Source: Bifiguratus adelaidae (taxonomy: Eukaryota; Mucoromycota; Endogonomycetes; Endogonales). From it: a DNA stretch of 64,000 bases. Below, in pieces: positions 1-14,800 of the stretch (position 1 is the stretch's first letter; the number at the start of each line of letters is the position of its first letter). The notes beneath the pieces were generated by a model. That model was given only the letters and a program-made list of their open reading frames with translations. It was not told the origin of the DNA and did not search any database. The position numbers were made by a program, and so were the translations under genes. The stretch spans positions 97,037-161,036 of the forward strand of contig MVBO01000007.1 of NCBI GenBank assembly GCA_002261195.1. Direction: 5' to 3'.

Positions 1-767
1 GAACGTCGTGTGAGATGGACTTGTTCAGCGGACTTGACAGGCACGTCGCCATACACTTACCCGACAAAGACAATTGCCTGGCAGACGGGACGCGTGAGAT
101 CACATAAATTCCGCAATTCATATACACTTACAACATTCTCCTTGACTGCATGCTTTTCCACGGCGCGCAAGAACTCGCGACAGAAAAGGAAGCTACACCT
201 TATGAGAGGGATTCTTTCCAACCTTTACCACATGGACTTACCTGCCAGTCAGGTTGACATCAATGGTCTTTTGCCATCGGTCCAGCGACATGTCCTTGAC
301 CGAAATATCATCCGTCTGCGACGGTTCACTGTTGCGTAAGCTATATGCGCTCTCACACAATGCTCTTCGTCTTACTTACAGGCCATATACCATGATTCAC
401 TAATGCAGAAGGTGAGCAAGGGGTCGGCACGATCCACCGAGATTGGCCGCTTACCGATCAACACATTGGGAGGTCCGAGCACCCGGACGGCTTCCGCAAG
501 ACAAGCCGCAACTTCTTTCTCATCTGACACGTTAGCTTTGAGAGCAACGACCTGCTTCGGATAGGCTTCCAGCAACGACGTCAGCGTATCCGAGGTGGAG
601 TTGTAGTGCAACGTCACTTTGGCGCCGAGCTCTACAGGACTTTTAGTGGTGCCGATCTCTGGCTTTCCCGGAGACTTGCCTAGAAATTCTCGAGCAGTGA
701 CGAGTCCTAGACCTCCTGAAGCTCCAGTCACAATTACGTGCTTGTCTTTGAGTCCTACAAAGTCCAT
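1..767 (-). CDS. Short-chain dehydrogenase/reductase, 5' part, runs off left edge
   Basis: NAD(P)-dependent oxidoreductase of the SDR superfamily; the substrate cannot be told. The start ATG is at 767-765. It is followed by the cofactor-binding glycine motif TGASGGLG, then VNHGIWP (in place of NNAG), then a conserved DRWQKTIDVNLTG stretch leading to the catalytic region, which lies beyond the edge. Exons that keep frame and homology are 767-680, 631-455, 399-380, 315-242, 192-132 and 77-61, with introns of about 48-64 nt. The first intron (679-632) has a GC donor (GCAAGT) and an AG acceptor; reading through it inserts non-homologous residues, while splicing gives AREFLELGAKVTLHYNS. The gene is divergent from the PL4 lyase, 246 bp apart. 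Gene identity is secure at family level; the 3' half and the active-site Tyr-Lys pair are not in the window. Confidence 0.85.
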
Positions 768-815
768 AGTGTTCCAAAGGCAAAAGACGCGACTCTCCAC
801 CCAAATGAGAAATAT

Positions 816-825
816 ATCACGTGAT
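816..825. promoter_or_regulatory. ATCACGTGAT palindrome (E-box type)
   Basis: A perfect 10-bp palindrome containing CACGTG in the divergent interval between the dehydrogenase and the PL4 lyase, 49 bp upstream of the dehydrogenase ATG. The same decamer recurs upstream of the 5-phosphatase gene at 23667-23676. CACGTG is the known target of Cbf1/USF-type bHLH factors in fungi; use here is inferred. Confidence 0.4.
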
Positions 826-972
826 CTCATTTGCTTGCTTGCCTTCTTGGGAAGAACTTCCCGTTATGTGCCAAGGTTCTTGTTGCGCTTGTTGCCGCGT
901 TCGGTCCAGGTGGCCTTCCGCGCATGGATGGGAGAATTGGAGAGTCATGTGTGCGACGAACCATGCACGACT

Positions 973-978
973 TATAAG
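973..978 (+). promoter_or_regulatory. TATA-like box upstream of PL4 lyase
   Basis: TATAAG lies 36 nt before the lyase ATG at 1014. It is a plausible core-promoter element, though close to the start codon, implying a short leader. Confidence 0.35.
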
Positions 979-1013
979 CATTGATTGGATTTGACAATGT
1001 AGTTGGCAGAGAC

Positions 1014-3115
1014 ATGGCTGTGTGGCGCCTATGGAACGTGCTCCTCACGCTTGGATGCTTCTGGCAATTAGCCTCGGCCCAGGGACTTTTTGGACAACTT
1101 GTGGAGAAAAATGCCGATCCATTTCTATGGATTGATCCAGTGTATCGCAATCAGTCGGTGTTTGGCAATGGACTGTTCAACATCCCTTTTGGTCAGCAAT
1201 ATGGCAAGAAGTTGTATTTTAGTGGACAAGGTCGGCGGGATAATGGCATTGGATGGATGGGTTTTAATGGTGATCCTAGACCTTGTAGGAAATGCTACCG
1301 GAGTGTACTCCAGCTTTGCTGGTGAATGCACGTACACTCTTGCCCATCGACCAAGTCAATAACCTTGCCTTCTAGCTGGTCCCGAAGTCGATCTCAATTA
1401 CTCGACACCATCAATCTATCGACAATGCAATGATTTTCTAGACATCTGCTACAGTTCCTCACAAGTGGATGTGCATTTTGTAGTCTTTCGTGGTCTTGCC
1501 GGCTTTTAGTAAGTACAAACATCTGCCGTCGTCGGATTCGATGCTCATCATGTTAGTTCGTATGCGTCAACAAGATACAGCAATGGCAAGGCGAATACCG
1601 CACATTATACCGATTTGATGGACTGAAATTCACTCATGGGCGCACCAGCATCAGGAACGGACCGTTACCCTTCTTTGGCGATATTCTACGCTCCAAAAAG
1701 GTTCAAGACGAGACGTTTCTACAGCCGAATGGATCTTACATCACAAAATACGATTGGTCGGACTTTATCCGCACCATTGATTATCACGGTGTCTATGGTG
1801 ATAACGTCGGCGCCTGGGTGATTGCGCCTGGAAAAGACTACTTTATCGCGGATCATCTCAAGCAAGAGTTGAATCTTCATCGAGAATCCTCGACGGGCGA
1901 CGCAGGTAAGCCACAAGAATTACCTTTGCTTTAATGAACTTAAGCTGATGTATCCAGTTCTATTGAATATGCTGCACGGCACTCATTTCATGACCATGAA
2001 TAGTTCGGACAATTTACTTTTGCCTGGGAAGATGTGGGGACCATGGCTAGTCTATCTCAATGATGGCTCATTGGACGATGCTGCCGCACGCACTCGACAG
2101 GAGTACAAGTTTTGGCCGTATCCATGGATGGATGATGTAAAGTACCAGTCGCGCGGGAGCGTTTCGGGACGCCTTGTGCTTGATACCGGTGAGCCGGCGT
2201 CCGGAGCCGCCGTGTTTCTAGGGCAACCAGTCAATGGTAAGTATTGTGTCGTACCCATAGCAAAGATCACTGGCCTAATAAAATGCCGTAGGCACCACTA
2301 TGGCATCTGGCGGGCTCTATCAGTACACGACCTATGCCGACAACTTCGGCAATTTCAAGTTTGACGCAGTGAGAACAGAGGAGATCTATCAACTTGTCGC
2401 CTGGTCGAATGGCAGTAAGATAGGACACATCACCAGTGTACACAATGGTACAGTTGTGCGTGTCACTAAAGGTCACGAAACGAAACTAGGTCAAATCACC
2501 TGGCGTACACAGCAGCGGCGCAATATATTCCAGATTGGAGGTAAGTTGCCTAGCTGCCCGTGGTGGTTTGCTGATGTTTCGCAGATTACGACAGAAAGGC
2601 TCTGGGTTTCAAGTATGGTGGCGCTCCATACTATCTATTCCTGTTGGAACGATGGGTAGGTCCCTGGACAATATATTTGTCAGACTCTTCAATATGTTCA
2701 CATGTGACAACTCTTCAAATATCAACTATACCGTGGGCGAGTCCCCTTAGATACATGGTGCTACGGCACGTCAAACACGAGCATGATCAACATCAACTTT
2801 CAAATGAACGATACCACGCTTTCGAAGGCCTTGCTCACGCTGTCCCTGGCCGGATATTCACAAGCCATTGGCATCAATTTCACCATGAATGGTCAGGCGT
2901 TTGGTTCTTTGCCTAGTCTCCCCAATGACCAAAGCGTGTATCGATCAGCGACCGTCGCTGGCGAATGGCGTCAATTGACCTTCGATATCACGGCTGGGCT
3001 AATCACGCGCGGATGGAACACCTTGACCTTCAATGTGACCAGCCTACAACACAATACCTTGGGAACAACGGCCAAAGGAGCCATGTGGGACGCCATCATA
3101 CTGGATTGGGCGTAA
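1014..3115 (+). CDS. Rhamnogalacturonan lyase (PL4 family), secreted, two frame breaks
   Basis: Cleaves the rhamnogalacturonan I backbone of pectin outside the cell. An N-terminal signal peptide is visible (charged start, LLTLGCFW core, cleavage after ASA). Recognisable PL4 blocks follow: VDLNYSTPSIY, VHFVVFRGLAG, FTHGRTSIRNGPLPFFGD, WPYPWMDD with the RGSVSGRL start of the middle domain, IGDYDRKALGF, NYTVGESP and DTWCYGTSN of the C-terminal carbohydrate-binding-like domain. Exons that fit are 1014-1230, 1280-1321, 1376-1508, 1557-1905, 1958-2236, 2292-2540, 2585-2612 and 2684-3115. Two junctions do not keep frame. After GGCTTTTA (1501-1508) the next exon needs one more base, and at GTCCCCTTAG (2741-2750) one base is missing between NYTVGESP and DTWCYG. 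Either this is a young pseudogene or the consensus has single-base deletions. Upstream and downstream frames are otherwise open and conserved. Confidence 0.85.
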
Positions 3116-3257
3116 CGTCGTAGCTGCCAATGGTTGCCCAGACGAAAAGCCAAGAATTTCCTAGTCTCCCGAATTTTTGACTCAATGGGCCGTGGCATAT
3201 CGCCAGTTGACCAATCCTTGTAGATCTTGCTTGTAACACAACTTTGCCATGTTGTCC

Positions 3258-3264
3258 ATATAAA
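3258..3264 (+). promoter_or_regulatory. TATA box of the alpha/beta hydrolase gene
   Basis: ATATAAA at 3258-3264 sits 48 nt upstream of the ATG at 3312. It supports that ATG as the start; the reading frame is open further up, but only from a TTG at 3273. Confidence 0.4.
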
Positions 3265-3311
3265 GTGATGCATTGGCTCCCGATGCGAAGCCTACAAGCT
3301 CGCGAGTTGCA

Positions 3312-4178
3312 ATGCAAGAAAGCAACTACACAACTCATACCGTTACGTCACAGGATGGCACTGTCATCGGTTATCGCAAACTTGGACAAGGTCCTGGTGT
3401 TGTGGTGTTACACGGTGCTTTCGAGTCAGCCGAAAGTCATATGGAGCTTGCTGAAACGCTTATGGGCACCTACACCGTTTATCTACCTGATCGCCGCGGT
3501 CGTGCTATGAGTGGCCCATACAATGCGAAGTACAGTCCACAACAGGACGTCGAAGACATGGAAGCCATACTGTCTGCTACGGGAGCCCACTATGCCTTTG
3601 GCGTAAGCTCAGGAGCAGTCGTATGGCTGGCGGCCGCACGTACCTTGACAGCTATCCACAAAATGGTCCTCTATGAACCTGCGCTATCCATTAACGGCTC
3701 CTTCGACTTTTGCCCTGGATTGAAGAAATACAACGATCAAATGGAACAAGGCAATGTTGCAGCGGCTATGGTTGCAGCCATGAAGGGTGCGCAATTGGGA
3801 CCCCGCATACTGTACATCATGCCTGAATGGCTGGTGGTATGGCTGACAGACAGGATGTTGCGAGGCGAAAAAAGGCATGCGACACAAGACCAAATCACCA
3901 TGGAGGAACTCGCGCCATTGTTCCACTATGATGGACAACTCATCACGGAAATGGGTGAACAGATCGATAGCCTCAAAGCCATTCAAGCGGAGACACTGTT
4001 GCTCAGTGGTAGTGCTAGTCCGACATACCTGAAGACTGCCATTGATGGCTTGAAATCGATACTTCCGCATGCTGATTGTCTGGAATTCCAAGGTCTTGAT
4101 CATAGTGCATCAGGGAATACCAACAGAGGTGGTAAACCCGCAGTAGTAGCAGCTGAATTGCGTCGTTTCTTTATCTAA
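3312..4178 (+). CDS. Alpha/beta hydrolase
   Basis: Single-exon gene for a 288-residue alpha/beta-hydrolase-fold protein, probably cytosolic; the substrate is unknown. The oxyanion-hole block VVVLHGAF, the LPDRRGRAMS loop, the nucleophile elbow GVSSGA and the C-terminal catalytic histidine in GLDHSASG are visible. An aspartate region follows LLLSGSASP, where the usual acid residue is not obvious. Length is typical of small esterase or lipase-like members such as those annotated as AB hydrolase superfamily in fungi. The first ATG in frame is 3312; no signal peptide is seen. It lies 197 bp downstream of the lyase on the same strand, but a shared function is not implied. Confidence 0.85.
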   Translation: MQESNYTTHTVTSQDGTVIGYRKLGQGPGVVVLHGAFESAESHMELAETLMGTYTVYLPDRRGRAMSGPYNAKYSPQQDVEDMEAILSATGAHYAFGVSSGAVVWLAAARTLTAIHKMVLYEPALSINGSFDFCPGLKKYNDQMEQGNVAAAMVAAMKGAQLGPRILYIMPEWLVVWLTDRMLRGEKRHATQDQITMEELAPLFHYDGQLITEMGEQIDSLKAIQAETLLLSGSASPTYLKTAIDGLKSILPHADCLEFQGLDHSASGNTNRGGKPAVVAAELRRFFI

Positions 4179-4300
4179 TGTATCATGAACATTCTAATGT
4201 CTTTCAGTGTATCATAGCAAATCACCGATAACCCAAATTCGTCTGGCCATTGTGTAAATTCTCTCTCTTGTTCTTGCATTCCCTTTTGCTTGATTGCCCA

Positions 4301-5556
4301 ATGCATACTCGTGTTTATGGCAAGAAACGCTTCAAAACGTCCGACGCAAGATACTCGAGCGCCGTGCATGGCACTGGGGATACCGAGTGGTCAAAAACGC
4401 TTCTAGACAAGGATACCGAACGAGCCATGATGGATTCACAAAGACGTAGGTACCGAGTCTGTCGAGGGATGATCAATACATGAAAAAGAGCCTAATGTTC
4501 CTCAAAGCAGACACCGAGAAGCGTTTTCCAAGAACACCGTTGCAAGATCGAACCAACGTCATGGCGAATACCGCAGTCGAACCGTCGCATGCGATCTACA
4601 CAGGCAGAGGCCATTCAAAAGAGCCGAATGAGAAGCCCGCTCGACATGGGGCTTTTAGCGTTTGGTCTGAACGCTACCTGGACCGCAATACTGATCCTCA
4701 ACTACGGCCAAACGAGCCGACAGAGTCAAAGGTTAGTGCTGCTTCTCGACTGAAACCTGGATATATGCTATCATAAGAGCTCATTCTATTTGACGCTATT
4801 GTTTAACAGTCATCCAAGACGATACCGGGCGTTACACGGGCTGGTAAACCTGTCGGTACACCAGCTTCCAATGCAACCCAACATCCTGTGGAAAAGCCGG
4901 CAGTGCCTGGCCATGGAACGAACACGACAGATCCAGCGAACAAACTCGAATTGGCACCGAGATTGGGGGAAACACAGTATGCCGACACCAGCGACGCCAT
5001 AGACGTGGATTTGCAAGAGTTTCAAAACGCTCTTGCGAGCTCCAAATCAATATCCTTCAATATGGTAGAGACCTCCACCCCAAAGACTAAGAGAATTGGT
5101 CCGAAACAACCAATAGCACAAAAACCACAATCTCCGACAGAGTCAGCCCGAGAGAGCGTCTCGGCAGAGGACAAGTCGGAAGAGCGTCGTCTACTAAAGG
5201 AGATTGCAACGCTCTTGTCTGGCATGGCCCATTCACCACCAGCGGTTGCCGAAGAGAAGGCTAAAAGTCCGCCAGTGCCAGATAGAGGTTCTAGGCCAAC
5301 GTCGAGGAAGCGAAAGCATGTGTCACCACATGGAAATATCTCGCAACGACGGAAGCAAACCACCTCGCTGACCATGCCAAAGCCCAAGATACATGGTAGT
5401 GATCAGCACAGGGATGCTGACATGTCCAAAGACCCATTGGAAGCCATGCTCAATATATATTGTCATATTGCGTCGCCAAACCTCAGACGCAAAAGTGGTA
5501 GGAAGGGAGCCGTTATCCTCAGCCCACCACAACGGAAGGACAATGCCTTCCGATAG
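4301..5556 (+). CDS. Disordered basic orphan protein, probably nuclear
   Basis: I do not recognise this protein. The likely start is ATG 4301 (MHTRVYGKKRFKTS). A first intron from about 4455 to the CAG/AAG at about 4508 and a second intron with donor GTTAGT and acceptor AACAG (about 4732-4809) join three open segments into one frame; the second junction is well supported because both sides stay in frame and have the same composition. The product is about 360 residues, rich in Ser, Pro, Lys and Glu, with a basic patch RKRKHVSPHGNISQRRK resembling a bipartite nuclear localisation signal and a short possible helix EERRLLKEIATLLSGMA. The C-terminal segment DPLEAMLNIYCHI could be a short structured element. 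The YGKKR-type N-terminus recalls some chromatin proteins but is too short for assignment. The stop lies 2 bp from the stop of the convergent phosphatase gene. Confidence 0.55.
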
Positions 5557-5558
5557 CT

Positions 5559-7517
5559 CTACAGACAGTTATGTGAACTACATGCATCCGTTACAACAAA
5601 GTTTATTTGTACAATTTTCAACAACGGGATGCACTGCCGAAACGCCGTGGACCGCCGCTCTGATGGCTTATCCCAAGGGTTTTCCACAAATAGCCTTACC
5701 ACCAAGGTTTCCTTTTCCACCTGCATGGCACACCAATTCCTTCTTCCCAACAATTTGCTATCTCTCACACTTTCCTCTACCTCACATCCGCCTTCTGCCT
5801 GACCAAATGCAGATATCATCTCCTCCATGGTGTAAGCGTTAAAACTCTTAGTTCCCATCTGTTGTGCATTCCTTTGCAAAAGGTTCATGACGGAGGCTTG
5901 GGGAGGATGGTTGACGATACCCGAAGAAATGATTTGTACCATATACAATGGATCTCTGACTGCTTCCTTGGGCGTCTTGCTAAAGAACCGACCAAAGCCG
6001 CAACAGTGGACCTGCGAGTCCTTAAGTATCTGAGCTAGCACGCACGAAACAAGCAAACCGAACTCACATCACCAGCGACAAACGTGATTCGAATGCTCCT
6101 TTGAAGCGCAAGTTTTTGCAGCATTTCCACAAAAGCAGTGCGCTCCTTTTCATGAGACTTTGCTGTCCAGTGATCATTCACCTCTTCGAAATGTATATTG
6201 ACCGTGTTATTGTCGGTATAGTCGGTGGCGTTTCGGAAGATCTCGCCAATCTGAAGCAACTCTAACGCAGGAAAATCGCCTTCTGGTTTCGCATATCCGT
6301 CTCGCCATTGAGGTACAGCAAGGGAGGGTAGATGATCGGTATGCCGAGCATGATGATCAGGTGTTGGGTATGAGGCGAAAGACCATGCTCACTCGTGAGT
6401 CTCTCAAAACACGTTTCGTACGTACTACGTGAGCAGATGTGGTACTTGTTGCGTTCACTTCGTGTATCGAGTGTCAAGAAGGTGACGCTGTGGCCCAATT
6501 GACTGATCGCGCTGACGCCTGTTCCGCTCGAAAAAAAGTGTTGATGGGTTGGAAAGTGGTGTAGGGTGGTGTGATGTTGAAAGAGTAGATAGAATCGCTG
6601 AGCTAAATGGAACAAGCCGCGCATGATGGGTGAATTGTGAAGTGCATCCGGATAGGAGCCCCATCCGTCCACAATATCATGATCATCCCAGGTATAAATA
6701 TACCCAATGTTCTTCATGGCTTCCGCAAAGTCACCGGACCCGAAGGTCTCAATATAATGTTGGAAATAATAGGTCTCGAGGGCATCATGGACCTCGGGTG
6801 TCATGGGTGTTCGTTGTCGCTCCCGTACCGTCTTGCCATCCAACCAATGCCGTCGAATGATGGGCAGATTCAAGATTTGATCATTATACAACTGGTCGCC
6901 GCCACCCAACATGACATGAAATGGTTGATGCGCATGTTGATCAAGCAAGTCCGTCCATAGATTGTCTTGATGCTCCACATACACCTTGGGTGGAGATTCT
7001 TCGCTAAACCCGTTACAGCTAAAGTAGGCAATCCGCATGTGCTGCCAGGTACCCGGTACAACAAAGGTATGAGGCATGTTGGGGTAGGTGGAAATGATGT
7101 AGTTCACGCGGGCTTCCTTGTCATACACAGGCACATCCACACTGAATCGCCAGAATTTAAACTGATTCCGAAAGGTGTGTAGGCGTTCAACGCTCGTTGC
7201 GATTTCTCCGCTTATCGGATGATAGAGCGTAATCGTCGGAGGGGAATGTGTAGAGCCCATGACCAGGAGTATCGAGCCATGCCATATACCCTTATGTGTA
7301 TCAATGGTCAGGAACCTCAAGAGCGGGCCACATATGATGGTAGACCGTATATCGGAGGAAGAAACGGAGCCGTTACTGCTCTGGGATTCACCTACGATAC
7401 CGTCAAGCTGTATCGGCGAGAAGGACGCCTCTAAGCATGGTGTGAGTCAGGGCAAGATAGCCACAACAGGGCAACCCGTTCAAGTTCCTTACCCGAGTCC
7501 TCTTGCGCTGTCGTCAT
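5559..7517 (-). CDS. PhoD-like metallophosphatase, one frame break
   Basis: Binuclear-metal phosphoesterase of the fungal PhoD-like (PhoD_2) type; the physiological substrate is unknown. Metal-ligand motifs are seen in order: GGGDQLYND, YTWDDHDIVDGWGSYPD, FLTLDTRSERN and GDVHCCGFGRF. Start ATG is at 7517. Exon 1 is 7517-7493, followed by an intron to 7431, a long exon 7430-6068, and a last exon 6011-5559 after a 56-nt intron that splits GDVH. Within the long exon the frame changes by one base near 6330: PIIYP must continue as SLAVPQWRDGYAKPEGDFPALELLQIGE, which needs one extra C in a CCC run on the coding strand. No GT-AG or GC-AG intron can explain it. Either side is well conserved, so a consensus error or a recent frameshift is likely. 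No signal peptide or membrane segment is seen. Confidence 0.8.
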
Positions 7518-8275
7518 GTTGCCTTTGAGCCGACCAGAAGCGCCGACGTTCGAACCTCATGCTTATCTCATTTCTTCCAAGCGCATACACTGCCAGGACA
7601 AGTTACGTTTGGCGAGACCGAGAAGAGGCAAGCCGTAGAACAACGGCTTTGCGCTATAGAACACTATTCCACAGTCACGGATCGGCACAGAAGTATGACA
7701 AAACAAGCAACGCGCAGATGTGAGAAGAATGAATTGCTAGAGAGGATGAGAGAGAGAGTTGCATGCGATAGAGGATAGAGACGTTGTCTTTGATGCATAA
7801 TCTTGATGTTGGGTTAATTGACGCGGATTTGAGTCCTTGGGTGAAACGTGAGCAGCAATCTGTCTGTCTCCAGAGCCATTCTCTGGGTTGCCTCCACGAC
7901 TTGCAACTTTAATCGTCGGTCCCTCTTTTGCATTACAGCGATACGCAAGGTCGCCCACAGTCCAATCATTTTCACGTTCACTTAATTCTGGTAGCAAACA
8001 TTACCTAGGTCGGGGTAACCGTTACCTACGAGGATCTCCTTGAGCTCGTAGAGGACTAGGAAAATACAGTGCATGCACCACAAAGGGCATTGTTTGAAGC
8101 AGCCTGTTATGATATGAATACAATAATGTACAGATTCTCTAATGCGAGCGAAAGGGAGAAACATCCTCACACTCCTGACGTGCAGGTCCTCAGATGGCAC
8201 TCCTGTATCCGTCTCGCATGCCTTGCGCAGTCTTTACAACAAATGGGACATCAATCTTGCCACGATCCCTCGTCA
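7518..8275. other. 758-bp interval with no confident gene
   Basis: The stretch lies between the phosphatase start (7517, -) and the CENP-W stop (8276, -). On the minus strand a 51-codon open frame (about 7966-7811, starting MIGLWATLRIAVMQKRDRR, alpha-helical and basic) and short open pieces upstream could be exons of a small gene, but I could not fix splice sites or homology. Otherwise it should hold the phosphatase promoter and the CENP-W 3' region. Confidence 0.3.
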
Positions 8276-8603
8276 TCATCCCCTAAACTGCCGCAATACA
8301 CGCTACAACAAGTTTCAGTCAAACCTCCAACTTGCTTTGAAAGACATACCTCAGTCACATGTTGTATATGCTTGGCTTCAAAGTCCTTGTCACCTTGTTC
8401 CATGGCATATGCCTGAGCTTCTCCGGCAAGGTGTTCCAGAAAGGAGATGTAGTCCAAGTAAATCTGACATCTTGGTCAACGTTGGCTCATGTAATGCATC
8501 TACGCTCACGTACCAGTATATCCGCATTTTTGGAGAGAGAGCTGGATGGACGGTGAGCCTTGATGATGCGCTTGAGCGTTGAGCGAGGGTAAAGACGTGG
8601 CAT
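8276..8603 (-). CDS. CENP-W, inner-kinetochore histone-fold protein
   Basis: Small histone-fold subunit of the CENP-T-W-S-X complex that binds centromeric DNA. Three exons give 71 residues: 8603-8514 (30 codons, MPRLYPRSTLKRIIK start), 8463-8350 (38 codons) and 8287-8276 (Phe-Arg-Gly-stop). Both introns are GT-AG (49 and 62 nt). The spliced protein shows an N-terminal helix with TLKRIIKAH, the family's central helix LDYISFLEHLAGEAQAYA, the loop and third helix KDFEAKHIQHVTE, and ends with FRG, as in other fungal CENP-W proteins. Length fits the family (about 70-90). The last exon codes only three residues, so simple ORF scanning gives a wrong, longer tail. It lies next to holocytochrome c synthase on the same strand, with 111 bp between. 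Confidence 0.85.
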
Positions 8604-8714
8604 GGCGCGACAAACCGTCCAACGCGCGCGTCTCACCGAATTACCAAATGAGGCAATGGGAGCTGTGTGGATCTCGGAAAGGAAAAGGTCTATTAAGACG
8701 TACAAGCTTTGTAT

Positions 8715-9487
8715 TTACCACTCGCTCCACCATCGTCTGAGGTGATCCACGACACCTTCAACACCAAACGCAGGTCTGACATCAAGGTAAAAACTAGGGG
8801 CGCCATTGGACTGAGCGGCACCTGAATAAAAGTCAATCACATAACGAACTTGTTTACCGCATCGATCGACGGTCCAATCGTGCCGGTCAAATGGCAAGGT
8901 GTATCCCATCCATGATCGGAGTCGTGCTTTTGGTGTGATATCTTTTGGTCGTCCTTGAAACTTGAGCAATCTTGGCTGCCCACATTCACTGGTATGTCGA
9001 AGGGAGAAAGGGATGAGAACCATCAAATGGATTCGATAGCGGATACTTACGTCTTGTGCAACTTTTCCCACTCGAGAATCTTTTTCCATGCCATCTCATT
9101 AACTGCATTGTGGATAGGTACCACCACCCACATATCACGCTCCTTGGGATCCCATTGCTTGCGCTTCATGGCATTGAAAAACATTTGTTCGGACGGATAG
9201 ATCCATACGGCGTCCTCTTTGCCGTCTGATGATGCTGCGCGAGGAATGGTGGATGTCTCTCGAGCTGTGCTAAGGAGTGTTGACTGTGTCGGGTGTGGTT
9301 GTTGAGCAGGAGTGGAGGGCATGTTGTTGGAGGGATCCATGGCGTCGGAAGTGCATGACTCATTCTTGTTTGTTGGTTGTGAAGGAATAAAGTGCTTATA
9401 GGAAGAGTGGTCAACAGGACACTTGTCAGCATCCTGTTGAGCAGCCGTATATTGCTGCCGAACCGTGTGATCTACTGGACATGACAT
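8715..9487 (-). CDS. CYC3: Holocytochrome c synthase (cytochrome c haem lyase)
   Basis: Mitochondrial intermembrane-space enzyme that attaches haem covalently to apocytochrome c or c1. Two CPVDH haem-regulatory motifs are near the N-terminus (residues about 3 and 24), as in the family. A variable, Ser/Thr/Pro-rich linker follows, then the catalytic core: [36 protein letters not shown] (with the conserved haem-ligand His), then after one intron [33 protein letters not shown] and [10 protein letters not shown], with [10 protein letters not shown] near the C-terminus. The start ATG is at 9487; the intron is 9050-8989 (GT-AG) between HKT and ECGQP. About 236 residues, within the usual size range. 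Separate lyases for cytochromes c and c1 exist in some fungi; which one this is cannot be told. Confidence 0.93.
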
Positions 9488-9517
9488 GCTGCACCAAGAG
9501 AGAGAATTTTTATTCCC

Positions 9518-14800
<5,283 letters not shown>

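Noticed and set aside
10-339. + strand open frame of 109 codons at the left edge
   Set aside because: It is antisense to exons and introns of the SDR gene, whose conserved motifs are on the minus strand.
340-380. Apparent frame error in the SDR gene after VNHGIWP
   Set aside because: Using the CGCAG acceptor at 320-316 gives WPTDDISVKDM in frame.
2613-2683. A third frame break in the PL4 lyase near 2650
   Set aside because: A GT-AG intron (2613-2683) with phase 2 donor joins DYDRKALGFK to LFNMFTCDN in frame, so no break is needed.
3273-3311. TTG as start of the hydrolase (13 extra residues)
   Set aside because: Nuclear fungal genes start at ATG; the first ATG is at 3312 and a TATA box sits 48 nt upstream.
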